A DNA stretch of 7,424 bases, from positions 1-7,424 of the forward strand of contig JAIRNX010000110.1 in NCBI GenBank assembly GCA_031257815.1, read 5' to 3'. The first letter of the stretch is position 1. Each line of letters opens with the position of its first letter. Positions 1 to 6,402 of this stretch are shown here, piece by piece. The stretch is from Lactobacillales bacterium (GTDB lineage: Bacteria > Bacillota > Bacilli > Lactobacillales > Streptococcaceae). Both the position numbers and the translations under genes were made by a program. The notes below the pieces were generated by a model, which saw nothing but the letters and a program-made list of their open reading frames with translations, was not told the origin of the DNA and ran no database searches.

Positions 1-1353
1 TAAATCATATAAATGTTGCAACTGAATTAAAATACTTTTTTGTAAAAAAATAGAATACGCTTTCTCTTTAAAGATATTATTAACTAAATATACCTCTTTT
101 TGCAATTTTTTAGCTATGACTTGAGTTTCTTTGCTTAAAGACAGCGATCGTTTAATATTATCTCCCCAAAAAATCACTGTATTTCCTTTTGATTGCATCG
201 AAATTCCGGAACAAAAACGCAATTTATGATTTTTATTTATTTTAAGGGGCATATAAGTTCTCATCACTTTTTGTATAACATCGCGATAATCTTTAGAAGT
301 TGAAAAATTTTCTGAAGATATTATTTCCATTCCCAGTGGATAAACCTTACTTGGTTTTCTTGGAGTTATCAAAGAAATTGTTTTGCTGCATAGATTGACC
401 AAAAAACCGATTAAGCAGACCGAAGGTGCAGCTTCAAAATGCTCCTCCCCTCCTCTTTTGCTATGAAGTTTTCTCGCGCGACCAGAGTCACTATAAGGAT
501 GAATGGATTCTTTATTATTCATTAATAATTCTATATAAGCCAATTCCTCCTTTGTATAATTCTGATAAATCGCTTTCAACTGTTCTAACGAAACGATCGA
601 AAAGCGTAGTTTGGCTTTTTGCAACTCATTCAAACCTAACTGATTCATTAGTCGTTTAATACGCTTAACATTTGCCGCCCCTTTAACTGTCGTTGTCTGC
701 GGAAAAGTTTGAAAAACTTGGTAAAAATCAACGATAAATTTTTCATAATCAGGATTATCAAGCGGCTCTGTTGCAAAATAACAAGCACCAACACTCGCTG
801 TGGCCCCAACTTCTTCCTTTGTAACTTTCAATATCTCTCGCCAAAATTTTTGATTATCTTCGGTATAACGATACGTTTTTGTTAAAGGCTGAGTATCTAA
901 ACAACAAAAATCACACTGCCCGCTACACCCCTGGCTTAACTCAAACATTACCGGAGCATTAAAGTGAGATAAGATTTTTCGTGCCTTTTTACTCTCCCAA
1001 GCAAGAGCTTTTTTCTTTAGCTGAGTCCATTTTTGAAACTGAGGTGCTGTGTAGTTAGCAATATCAATTCGCTGAGCAATATCATCATAAATAGGTTGGA
1101 TAAGTTTACGAGCTTGCCTAAGATAAGGATTGTTAATTGATTTTCTCTTTTTTAAATAAACATCTACCGCCTCTTTTGCTAAATAAGGATCTAAATCTAA
1201 AGCAAATTCAGTTAAAAATTTTTCAGGGTTAATTTCAAATAATTTATAATTTTTCAAATCAGCGCTAACTAACTCAACTAGACGTTTAAAGTTCAGCCAA
1301 TTTAACTTTTCATTATTAAGATTTAACGGTTTCTTTACCATGCTTTTGCTCAT
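1..1353 (-). CDS. PoyD-like radical SAM peptide epimerase (3' end beyond window)
   Basis: Probable peptide epimerase that converts L- to D-residues in the NHLP precursor encoded upstream, using SAM and a [4Fe-4S] cluster. The minus frame is open for 451 codons from ATG 1353 to base 1, so the C-terminus is missing. About 140 N-terminal residues precede the CX3CX2C cluster motif (C143, C147, C150), set in MFELSQGCSGQCDFCC. Further stretches recall the PoyD-type RiPP epimerase family: YFATEPLDNPDYEKF (192-206), FPQTTT (216-221), RFSIVSLEQL (250-259) and GFLVNLCSKTISLITP (316-331). C313, C322 and C381 are candidates for the cysteine that donates hydrogen to the product radical; which one acts cannot be decided here. 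The start at 1353 has CTGGAG 7 nt upstream; an in-frame ATG at 1341 is the alternative. The gene overlaps the end of the SPASM maturase gene by 38 bp, which suggests translational coupling. A fourth cysteine, C151, directly follows the cluster motif. The family call is by eye but well supported. Confidence 0.85.
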   Translation of the reverse strand, partial: MSKSMVKKPLNLNNEKLNWLNFKRLVELVSADLKNYKLFEINPEKFLTEFALDLDPYLAKEAVDVYLKKRKSINNPYLRQARKLIQPIYDDIAQRIDIANYTAPQFQKWTQLKKKALAWESKKARKILSHFNAPVMFELSQGCSGQCDFCCLDTQPLTKTYRYTEDNQKFWREILKVTKEEVGATASVGACYFATEPLDNPDYEKFIVDFYQVFQTFPQTTTVKGAANVKRIKRLMNQLGLNELQKAKLRFSIVSLEQLKAIYQNYTKEELAYIELLMNNKESIHPYSDSGRARKLHSKRGGEEHFEAAPSVCLIGFLVNLCSKTISLITPRKPSKVYPLGMEIISSENFSTSKDYRDVIQKVMRTYMPLKINKNHKLRFCSGISMQSKGNTVIFWGDNIKRSLSLSKETQVIAKKLQKEVYLVNNIFKEKAYSIFLQKSILIQLQHLYDL

Positions 1354-2641
1354 AGTGGATCTCCAGTAATTCCTCAAGATTATTTTTAAAATAAGAACAA
1401 TGATCGCGTTTTTTCCCATCACGCTTATTAAGCATTCTCACCTTTGGACAGCCACCATCACAAACAGGGAAAAAGAAACACTTTTCACATCGCTCATCTT
1501 CTAAATAATTTCCTGAAACCATTCCTTCAGCTACAAGAGCCATATTCCAGTTTTTAAAAGAGGAAACATTGCCGATCACCTTATTCTTTTCGCCAACGTC
1601 ATGCCAACACTTATAAAGCTCGCCATCTGGACCTATCACATAAGAATTATGCTGAACTAAAGTACATGCAGTGCATTTTGACTGCGGAAAAATCGGCAAA
1701 GGAGTAATATTTTCTTCTTTTGCTAGTTTGGCGACAAACTCTCCCTTTTTTACGTAATCAAAAAAGCAACTAATATCCGGATTGGTGTCCTCTCCATGAA
1801 CGAAGCCAGGATAGACATAAACACGACTTAAAATTTCATCATCATACTTGCTCTGAATAAAACGGTAGACATTAGCGAACTCCTTACTATTTCTTGTATC
1901 TACATTAACACGTAAGTTTAATGTCCCTTTCCAGCTAGACTTTAATAAAGTGTCAACATTATCTACAATGCGATCAAAAGTTTTTCCTCCACCAATTAAA
2001 AAACGTCTGCTATTATGTGTTTCTTTATCGCCATCAATTGTGATTTGAATAAATGAAATATGCATATCATTTAACTCCTCACAAATTTCAGGTGTTAAAC
2101 AATAGCCATTTGTAATCATTTTTGATGAATAAGGTATTTCTAAATCTTCAATTCTTGCATTAATTTGCTTTATTTTCTTATAAGCAAGAAGCGGCTCCCC
2201 GCCATACCAAACCAAAAAAAGTCTGCGCACAGTTTTATGCAATTCTATAAATTTTAATAAATTATCTACTGTTTCATCACTCATCATCGATTTGGTACGA
2301 TTTGTTTCATAACAGTAAGGACAGGCAAAATTACAATTTCGAGTGGGAGCAATCGTTAAAGATAAAGTGTCTGTTGCATAGCCGACCAACAAACGGCGCA
2401 TTTTCAGAATATTAAATAAATCATCATCCTTAGTATCTTCCACTAAAAAACCACTTGTTCTTAGCTGAAAATATAAACTAACAGCATTGCTAAAATCATA
2501 AGTCTTTGGAGATTTAATAATTTCTTGAATCACAGGAACAGCATTTTCTTCAATTTTTAAAAAGGCATTTGATGCTGAATTATAAAGCAGCCATCCATTT
2601 TTTTTTGATTTAAATAACTTACTATATCGCGACCATTTCAT
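1316..2641 (-). CDS. Radical SAM/SPASM RiPP maturase
   Basis: Predicted cytoplasmic SAM-dependent peptide-modifying enzyme of 441 aa. Residues about 15-75 (WLLYNSASNAFLKIEE, then a helical stretch ending SGFLVED) resemble a PqqD-like winged-helix RRE, which binds RiPP leaders; this part is inferred. The radical SAM core shows APTRNCNFACPYCYE, with cluster cysteines C103, C107 and C110, and a GGEP SAM-binding motif at 147-150. A C-terminal SPASM domain for auxiliary Fe-S clusters is indicated by C323, C345, C385, C388, C394, C398 and C415, including CDGGCPK at 394-400. SPASM enzymes in RiPP clusters make thioether or C-C crosslinks or related changes; the reaction here cannot be read from the sequence. 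ATG 2641 is preceded by AGAAGGA about 10 nt upstream. The gene starts 46 nt after the precursor gene, with no terminator hairpin between them, and its end overlaps the epimerase start. Confidence is high for the family and low for the chemistry. Confidence 0.9.
   Translation of the reverse strand: MKWSRYSKLFKSKKNGWLLYNSASNAFLKIEENAVPVIQEIIKSPKTYDFSNAVSLYFQLRTSGFLVEDTKDDDLFNILKMRRLLVGYATDTLSLTIAPTRNCNFACPYCYETNRTKSMMSDETVDNLLKFIELHKTVRRLFLVWYGGEPLLAYKKIKQINARIEDLEIPYSSKMITNGYCLTPEICEELNDMHISFIQITIDGDKETHNSRRFLIGGGKTFDRIVDNVDTLLKSSWKGTLNLRVNVDTRNSKEFANVYRFIQSKYDDEILSRVYVYPGFVHGEDTNPDISCFFDYVKKGEFVAKLAKEENITPLPIFPQSKCTACTLVQHNSYVIGPDGELYKCWHDVGEKNKVIGNVSSFKNWNMALVAEGMVSGNYLEDERCEKCFFFPVCDGGCPKVRMLNKRDGKKRDHCSYFKNNLEELLEIHYEQKHGKETVKS
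1361..1366 (-). promoter_or_regulatory. RBS of the epimerase gene
   Basis: Read on the minus strand this is CTGGAG, 7 nt before ATG 1353 and inside the coding sequence of the SPASM maturase. It favours the start at 1353 over the in-frame ATG at 1341. Confidence 0.6.
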
Positions 2642-2687
2642 ATATAAACATTCCTTCTATAGCGTTTTCATAAAAATAAATAAAATT

Positions 2688-3038
2688 TTACTTTCCTGCT
2701 CCCACATCCGCTCCACAAACGCCTCCGCCGCCGTCCCCAATGGCTACAGCACAAGCACTAATAACCAGTAAACCAGAAACGCCGCCAGCAACATCATCCA
2801 AAGCATCAAGATCCATCTCTCCAGTTGATAAATTAGGTAAAACAAAAGTGGCATTATAGTTGGGATCGTTTTCAATAATTTTTAAGTTTACTCCTTCTGG
2901 CAACTTTTCACCAATTAATTTTTCAATCGTAGCGTTTACATCTTTCATTAAATCTTGTCTAAATTCTTCATCTATTGTTGCTTTTTGCATCACACGCGCA
3001 TAAATTTCATTTATTTTTTCTTCTGACCATGCCATCAT
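2688..3038 (-). CDS. NHLP-leader (proteusin-type) RiPP precursor peptide
   Basis: Substrate of the neighbouring maturases, 116 aa from ATG 3038. The long leader resembles the alpha subunit of nitrile hydratase: a helical INEIYARVMQKAT region, then EKLIGEKLPEGVNLKIIEN and a VLP motif. It ends in DLDALDDVAGG (residues 76-86), a typical double-glycine export and cleavage site. The 30-residue core (87-116) is rich in Gly, Ala and Val. It starts VSGLLVISACAVAIG, continues with a DGGGG run, and has only two Cys (C96, C108) and one Lys, which is the last residue. AAGGAGGAG fits either ATG 3038 (5 nt from AGGAGG) or the adjacent ATG 3035 (8 nt, 115 aa). A start at 3077 would add 13 residues but lies upstream of this ribosome-binding site and inside the preceding gene, so it is rejected. 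The core-coding DNA is visibly more GC-rich than its surroundings because of the glycine codons. Confidence 0.9.
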   Translation of the reverse strand: MMAWSEEKINEIYARVMQKATIDEEFRQDLMKDVNATIEKLIGEKLPEGVNLKIIENDPNYNATFVLPNLSTGEMDLDALDDVAGGVSGLLVISACAVAIGDGGGGVCGADVGAGK

Positions 3039-3040
3039 AA

Positions 3041-3050
3041 GCTCCTCCTT
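3041..3050 (-). promoter_or_regulatory. Strong RBS of the precursor gene
   Basis: Minus-strand AAGGAGGAGC fills most of the 14-nt gap between the GNAT stop codon and the precursor start. It is the best Shine-Dalgarno in the operon, which fits the need for more precursor than enzyme. It fixes the start at the ATGATG of 3038/3035 and excludes the longer frame. Confidence 0.8.
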
Positions 3051-3052
3051 AT

Positions 3053-4006
3053 TTAAATCACTATCTCTAACTGACAAACATCTGAAATTTCTACTAAAAT
3101 TGGACGGAAATAACGATTAATAACTATTTTATCCATTGATAAGTTATCAATAGCTACATCAAAAATCAAATATTTACTCCTTTGAGAGATTTTATCTAAA
3201 ATAAATGATGCAAATGATGGAGCTATTCTAAGTGCACGAGCATCTTTATAGGTGTACCATCTTCGAATTTTTGCTGCATCTTTAGAAACTCTTTCATTAA
3301 TCATCCAGCCAAATGGCTCTTGGGTGTCATGTTTAACTAAAACAAAACTTGTTTTTATATCTTCCGTTTCAAAATCTTTAATAAATGGTGAAAGATATTT
3401 CGGATCATCTTTTAATCCTTCTTCTTTAGCTAAAATTTTTTGCTTTACACTTTCTGGACAATTCTGCCAAAGAATGGCTTCATATCCTTTTTCTTTAAAT
3501 AAAGAAGGCCGATACCAAAGTAATTGTCTTAAATGATCGAAGTCACTTGTTTTTGAAGTATATCTTTTTAAAGACATCTTCCTTTCAACTTTAACTCCAG
3601 GAATTCTTTTTAATAAATAAAAGTAAGCATCTTTTAGTTCATTAGAAATAGCATAATACCATTTACATTTGGGAACATGGCATTTTTGCTTTGCTAATTG
3701 TAAAAATTTTTGTATAACCCATTGAATATTATATGCACTCCTAAATTGCTCCAATAGAAATATTTTTTTAATCAATAAATACTCTTTTTCATCTAGATAC
3801 ATTCCATATACAAAACCAATACAAGTTTTATCTTTATAAATAGAAAAATAAAATAAAGTCACCGTTGTTTCTTGTTTACGGTTTTCATCGATTTCCATTT
3901 TTAAACTAAATTTTTTAAATTGTTGATTCATTATTGCAACTTCATGTTCTTGTTGAAGACACAGATTTTTTAAATTTACGCGATCTACTTGTACAGCCTC
4001 TTGCAC
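3053..4006 (-). CDS. Probable two-domain GNAT acyltransferase of the RiPP operon
   Basis: Likely acyl-CoA-dependent N-acyltransferase, 317 aa from GTG 4006. Two GNAT-like halves are visible. In the N half (about 50-135), a strand CIGFVYGMYLDE leads into YLLIKKIFLLEQFRSAYNIQ and a helix. In the C half (about 215-300), EPFGWMINERVSKDAAKIRR leads into YTYKDARALRIAPSFASFIL, then YLIFDVAIDNLSMDKIVINR, a typical GNAT end where the donor-site helix meets an N-x-x-x-x-x-Y-like tail. The Q/R-x-x-G-x-G/A acyl-CoA loop is degenerate in both halves, so the call rests on overall pattern. It is the first gene of the operon and ends 14 nt before the precursor gene. GNATs are known in proteusin-type clusters, including ones that fatty-acylate Lys or Orn side chains. 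The alternative role is self-protection by acetylation. The start is uncertain: GTG 4006 has only a weak GTGGTGA upstream, and ATG 3931 is possible. Confidence 0.65.
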   Translation of the reverse strand: MQEAVQVDRVNLKNLCLQQEHEVAIMNQQFKKFSLKMEIDENRKQETTVTLFYFSIYKDKTCIGFVYGMYLDEKEYLLIKKIFLLEQFRSAYNIQWVIQKFLQLAKQKCHVPKCKWYYAISNELKDAYFYLLKRIPGVKVERKMSLKRYTSKTSDFDHLRQLLWYRPSLFKEKGYEAILWQNCPESVKQKILAKEEGLKDDPKYLSPFIKDFETEDIKTSFVLVKHDTQEPFGWMINERVSKDAAKIRRWYTYKDARALRIAPSFASFILDKISQRSKYLIFDVAIDNLSMDKIVINRYFRPILVEISDVCQLEIVI

Positions 4007-4024
4007 GAAACAATCACCACTTTT

Positions 4025-4074
4025 CTAAGAAAAAAAATCGAAACGAATTCTCCTTATCCCATAGTTGCTTAAGG
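4025..4074 (-). repeat. Single arm of a dispersed repeat, copy A
   Basis: The minus-strand sequence from 4074 (CCTTAAGCAACTATGGGATA) to 4025 aligns with plus-strand 6238-6287. There are about six mismatches and one 1-nt indel over 50 bp, including the shared block GAGAATTCGTTT. The partner arm seen in the other copy is not found nearby. Within copy A, ATTCTCCTTA and TAAGGAGGGT (4047-4079) form a short inverted repeat with a 13-nt loop. It lies between the rpsA terminator and the first RiPP gene, in that operon's leader. Confidence 0.7.
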
Positions 4075-4147
4075 AGGGTCATTGTTAAATAAATATATTC
4101 TTAAAAAAGATACTATCATATTGTTTTTAATATTACTATTTTAAAAT

Positions 4148-4188
4148 AAAAAAACTAGAACAAATTTAAAAATTCATCCTAGTTTTTT
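4148..4188 (-). terminator. Intrinsic terminator of rpsA
   Basis: AAAAAACTAG (4149-4158) pairs perfectly with CTAGTTTTTT (4179-4188) around a 20-nt AT-rich loop. On the minus strand the T-run continues past the stem. It lies 32 nt beyond the rpsA stop codon and separates rpsA from the RiPP operon. The symmetric A/T tracts would allow it to work in both directions. Confidence 0.8.
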
Positions 4189-4219
4189 ATACTATATTTA
4201 AATAAATATTTAATAAAAA

Positions 4220-5335
4220 TTAAATATCCATATCTTCATCGTCTTCCAAATCTCCAATCAAATCATTAGGTTTTTCCATCAAAGCTTTAATGGAAAGAGC
4301 AATTCGATGAGCTTCAGGATTTAGTTCCAATACTTTAACCTGTACTTTTTCACCTTCAGATAATTTTTCCTGCGGATGAGAAATATGATCATATGAAATT
4401 TGTGAGATATGTATTAATCCTTCTACATTAGGAAAAATTTCAATAAAAGCACCAAAATCAGTTAAGCGTCTTACAGTTCCTTCTAAAACTGTTCCAACTG
4501 TTGCTTTTTCCTCAATATCGTCCCATGGACTAGGTGAAAGTGCTTTGATAGAAAGCGAAATTCTTTCTCTTTCAGGATCAATACCTAAGATTTTAACTTT
4601 AACGCTATCTCCAACTGATAAAACATCTGATGGTTTAGCTACACGATAATGAGCAAGTTCTGAAACATGAACTAAACCATCTACTCCACCCAGATTAATA
4701 AAAGCACCAAAGCCAGTTACTCGAGCCACAACACCTTCAACCACATCGCCGTTATGAATATTTTCAAAAATTTTCATTTTGGCAGCTGATTTTTGTTTTT
4801 CAAGCACCGCACGACGAGAAAGAATCAAACGATTTGCCGAGGGATCAACTTCAATAACTTTGACATCACACTCCTTTCCTGCATAACCAGAAAAATCAGA
4901 AACGAAGTGATCTTCAACTAAAGATGCAGGAATAAATCCACGCAAACCATTAATGGCTACCGACAAGCCCCCCTTTACCGCTTTTAAAATTTTAACATGA
5001 AGAATTTCGCCTTCTTTTTCTTGTAACTCTTCCCACGCTGCCCGTGCAACTAATCTATTTTTAGACAAGATAAATGTAATACCATCATCTTGTGAATTTC
5101 CTCTGACTTCTTGATAAACTACTAAATCTAACTTATCTCCCAGGCTCACAACATCATTTATATTTTCAATTGGTTCAACAGATAATTCACGAACAGGAAC
5201 CGCTCCTTGAAGCCCACCAGGAAGACTTACAATTAATTGCTTATTAGAGTTATCAATTTGCTCAACAACACCAGCAACAACATCTCCAACTTTAATTTCT
5301 TCCTGACTATTTAATAAACTTTCAAAATCCGACAT
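4220..5335 (-). CDS. rpsA: 30S ribosomal protein S1 (four S1 domains)
   Basis: RNA-binding protein of the small ribosomal subunit that helps mRNA engage the ribosome, 371 aa. Four S1 (OB-fold) domains are visible at about 16-93, 108-175, 195-264 and 280-351. The last two are the most canonical: GFGAFINLGGVDGLVHVSEL at 208-227 and DFGAFIEIFPNVEGLIHIS at 293-311. The tail is acidic (GDLEDDEDMDI). Four domains is the usual Firmicute form, against six in Escherichia coli; the role in low-GC Gram-positives is less strict than in E. coli. ATG 5335 has AGGAGG 11 nt upstream. The gene lies 119 nt downstream of cmk, the conserved cmk-rpsA order, and ends at a clear terminator. Confidence 0.95.
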   Translation of the reverse strand: MSDFESLLNSQEEIKVGDVVAGVVEQIDNSNKQLIVSLPGGLQGAVPVRELSVEPIENINDVVSLGDKLDLVVYQEVRGNSQDDGITFILSKNRLVARAAWEELQEKEGEILHVKILKAVKGGLSVAINGLRGFIPASLVEDHFVSDFSGYAGKECDVKVIEVDPSANRLILSRRAVLEKQKSAAKMKIFENIHNGDVVEGVVARVTGFGAFINLGGVDGLVHVSELAHYRVAKPSDVLSVGDSVKVKILGIDPERERISLSIKALSPSPWDDIEEKATVGTVLEGTVRRLTDFGAFIEIFPNVEGLIHISQISYDHISHPQEKLSEGEKVQVKVLELNPEAHRIALSIKALMEKPNDLIGDLEDDEDMDI

Positions 5336-5454
5336 AATAAAAAAATCCTCCTACAACAATTTACAGGAATACTATCATAAAATTATTTAATAAATAGTTT
5401 CCAACCAAGAATAAGTTTATACTATCTCCTTAGAAATTAAAAATGCTTTCTTGA

Positions 5455-6132
5455 CTAGAAATTTTTCCTTTTTTCATTAACAATTTTTTTGATTTCAGAT
5501 ACTACCTCAACAATGTTTAATCTCGTTGTATCAAGCAAAACGGCATCTTTGGCTTGTACAAGTGGAGATGTTTTACGATTAGAATCCAAAAAGTCTCGCC
5601 GTTTTATTTCATCTTTTAAAGTATCAAAATCGGTTAAAATTCCTTTGCTTTGATTTTCTTTAAATCGTCGCTTAGCACGTTCTAAAACAGAAGCTACCAA
5701 AAAAATTTTGACTTGGGCATTTGGTAAGACAACTGTTCCGATATCTCGACCATCCATAACAACGCCGCCATGCTCTCCATAACTTTTTTGCAGTTTTACC
5801 ATTGTAACTCGAACTTTTTTATGAGCAGAGATAGTTGAGACATTATTTGTTACATCAGGCGTTCGAATTTCAGCAGTCACTTCTTGTTCATTAACAAAAA
5901 TCTGCTGCCCATTCTTTCCTTGCTTTAAAGTAATTGTTATTTTTTTTAACAAGTCATCAAGATCTTCTTCATTATTAACATCGATTTTTTCTTTTAATGC
6001 CATATAAGTCAAAGCGCGATACATTGACCCTGTATCAATGTAAATATAGCCGTAATCTTTAGCTAAAATCTTTGCAACTGTACTTTTACCAGATGAAGCT
6101 GGGCCATCAATTGCAATACTTATTTTTTTCAT
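5455..6132 (-). CDS. cmk: Cytidylate kinase
   Basis: Cytoplasmic enzyme that phosphorylates CMP and dCMP to the diphosphates with ATP, in pyrimidine salvage and recycling. It is 225 aa, the normal length. Key parts are the P-loop GPASSGKST (10-18), the [11 protein letters not shown] nucleotide-binding segment (33-43), DGRDIGTVV with acidic and arginine ligands (127-135), and the lid region [14 protein letters not shown] (178-191). The frame is open upstream to a TTG at 6150, but GGAAAGG at 6142-6148 is the ribosome-binding site for ATG 6132 (9-nt spacing) and overlaps that TTG region. The start [16 protein letters not shown] is therefore preferred. A terminator-like hairpin lies directly upstream, so expression probably involves read-through. 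The next gene is rpsA. Confidence 0.97.
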   Translation of the reverse strand: MKKISIAIDGPASSGKSTVAKILAKDYGYIYIDTGSMYRALTYMALKEKIDVNNEEDLDDLLKKITITLKQGKNGQQIFVNEQEVTAEIRTPDVTNNVSTISAHKKVRVTMVKLQKSYGEHGGVVMDGRDIGTVVLPNAQVKIFLVASVLERAKRRFKENQSKGILTDFDTLKDEIKRRDFLDSNRKTSPLVQAKDAVLLDTTRLNIVEVVSEIKKIVNEKRKNF

Positions 6133-6152
6133 TTCATATAACCTTTCCAATT

Positions 6153-6206
6153 AAAAAACTGTTTAAATTTTTGACAGAAAATTCCTTTGCCAAAAACATT
6201 AAACAG
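6153..6206 (-). terminator. Intrinsic terminator or attenuator just upstream of cmk
   Basis: On the minus strand CTGTTTAA (6206-6199) pairs with TTAAACAG (6166-6159). Inside it TTTTTGGCA (6196-6188) pairs with TGTCAAAAA (6176-6168) with one G-U pair, leaving an 11-nt loop. TTTTTT (6158-6153) follows. The structure can end transcripts of the LysM gene. Because only 20 nt separate the T-run from the cmk start codon, there is no room for a cmk promoter downstream of it. Confidence 0.75.
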
Positions 6207-6237
6207 AAATCAAAAAGTAATTTTTCTCATTAGATTT

Positions 6238-6388
6238 CCTTAAGAAACTAGGGTATAACGAGAATTCGTTTAAATTTTTTTCTTAAGACAAGGAAAAAAA
6301 CGTAAAAATAGTGGGGCTATTTCGAGGCTTTTTGACGATGTATCAGGAAAAAAGAAAACGAAGTTCTCATACATCTAGTTTCTTAAAG
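6238..6388. repeat. 151-bp palindromic intergenic element
   Basis: TTAAGAAACTAG (6240-6251) is a perfect inverted match to CTAGTTTCTTAA (6375-6386). The arms continue inward imperfectly: GTAT, GAGAA and TTCGTTT on the left match AACGAA, TTCTC and ATAC on the right, followed by T-rich and A-rich stretches. A small hairpin AAATAG/CTATTT around TGGGG sits near the apex. There is no T-run next to the stem, so it is not a standard intrinsic terminator. The left arm recurs at 4025-4074. It resembles the palindromic or MITE-like intergenic repeats of Firmicutes; membership in a named family is not claimed. Apart from this element and the hairpin at 6153-6206, nothing else is seen in the 270-bp gap between the LysM gene and cmk. 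Confidence 0.75.
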
Positions 6389-6402
6389 AAGTCTATTATA
6401 TT

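Noticed and set aside
426..659. Plus-strand open frame of 77 codons
   Set aside because: Lies opposite the long PoyD-like frame, has no ribosome-binding site and shows no domain-like sequence.
2642..2687. Terminator or attenuator between precursor and SPASM maturase genes
   Set aside because: The 46-nt gap is AT-rich without a stable stem; only the maturase ribosome-binding site is seen.
3252..3536. Plus-strand open frame of 94 codons
   Set aside because: Antisense shadow of the GNAT gene, with no start signal.
4014..4082. Minus-strand 22-codon upstream frame ending 7 nt before the GNAT GTG
   Set aside because: No ribosome-binding site, and most of it lies in the repeat sequence; not supported as a leader peptide.
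4032..4125. Sigma-A promoter for the RiPP operon
   Set aside because: A TATGAT -10-like site exists on the minus strand (4115-4120), but no -35 at 16-18 nt matches consensus, so no promoter feature is called.
4082..4144. Plus-strand 20-residue hydrophobic peptide starting at TTG 4082 after AAGGAGG, like a small toxin
   Set aside because: TTG start with only 4-nt spacing, and the Shine-Dalgarno-like sequence belongs to the repeat copy and pairs with CTCCTTA upstream. The possible promoter (TTGCAC, 17 nt, TCTAAG) is weak.
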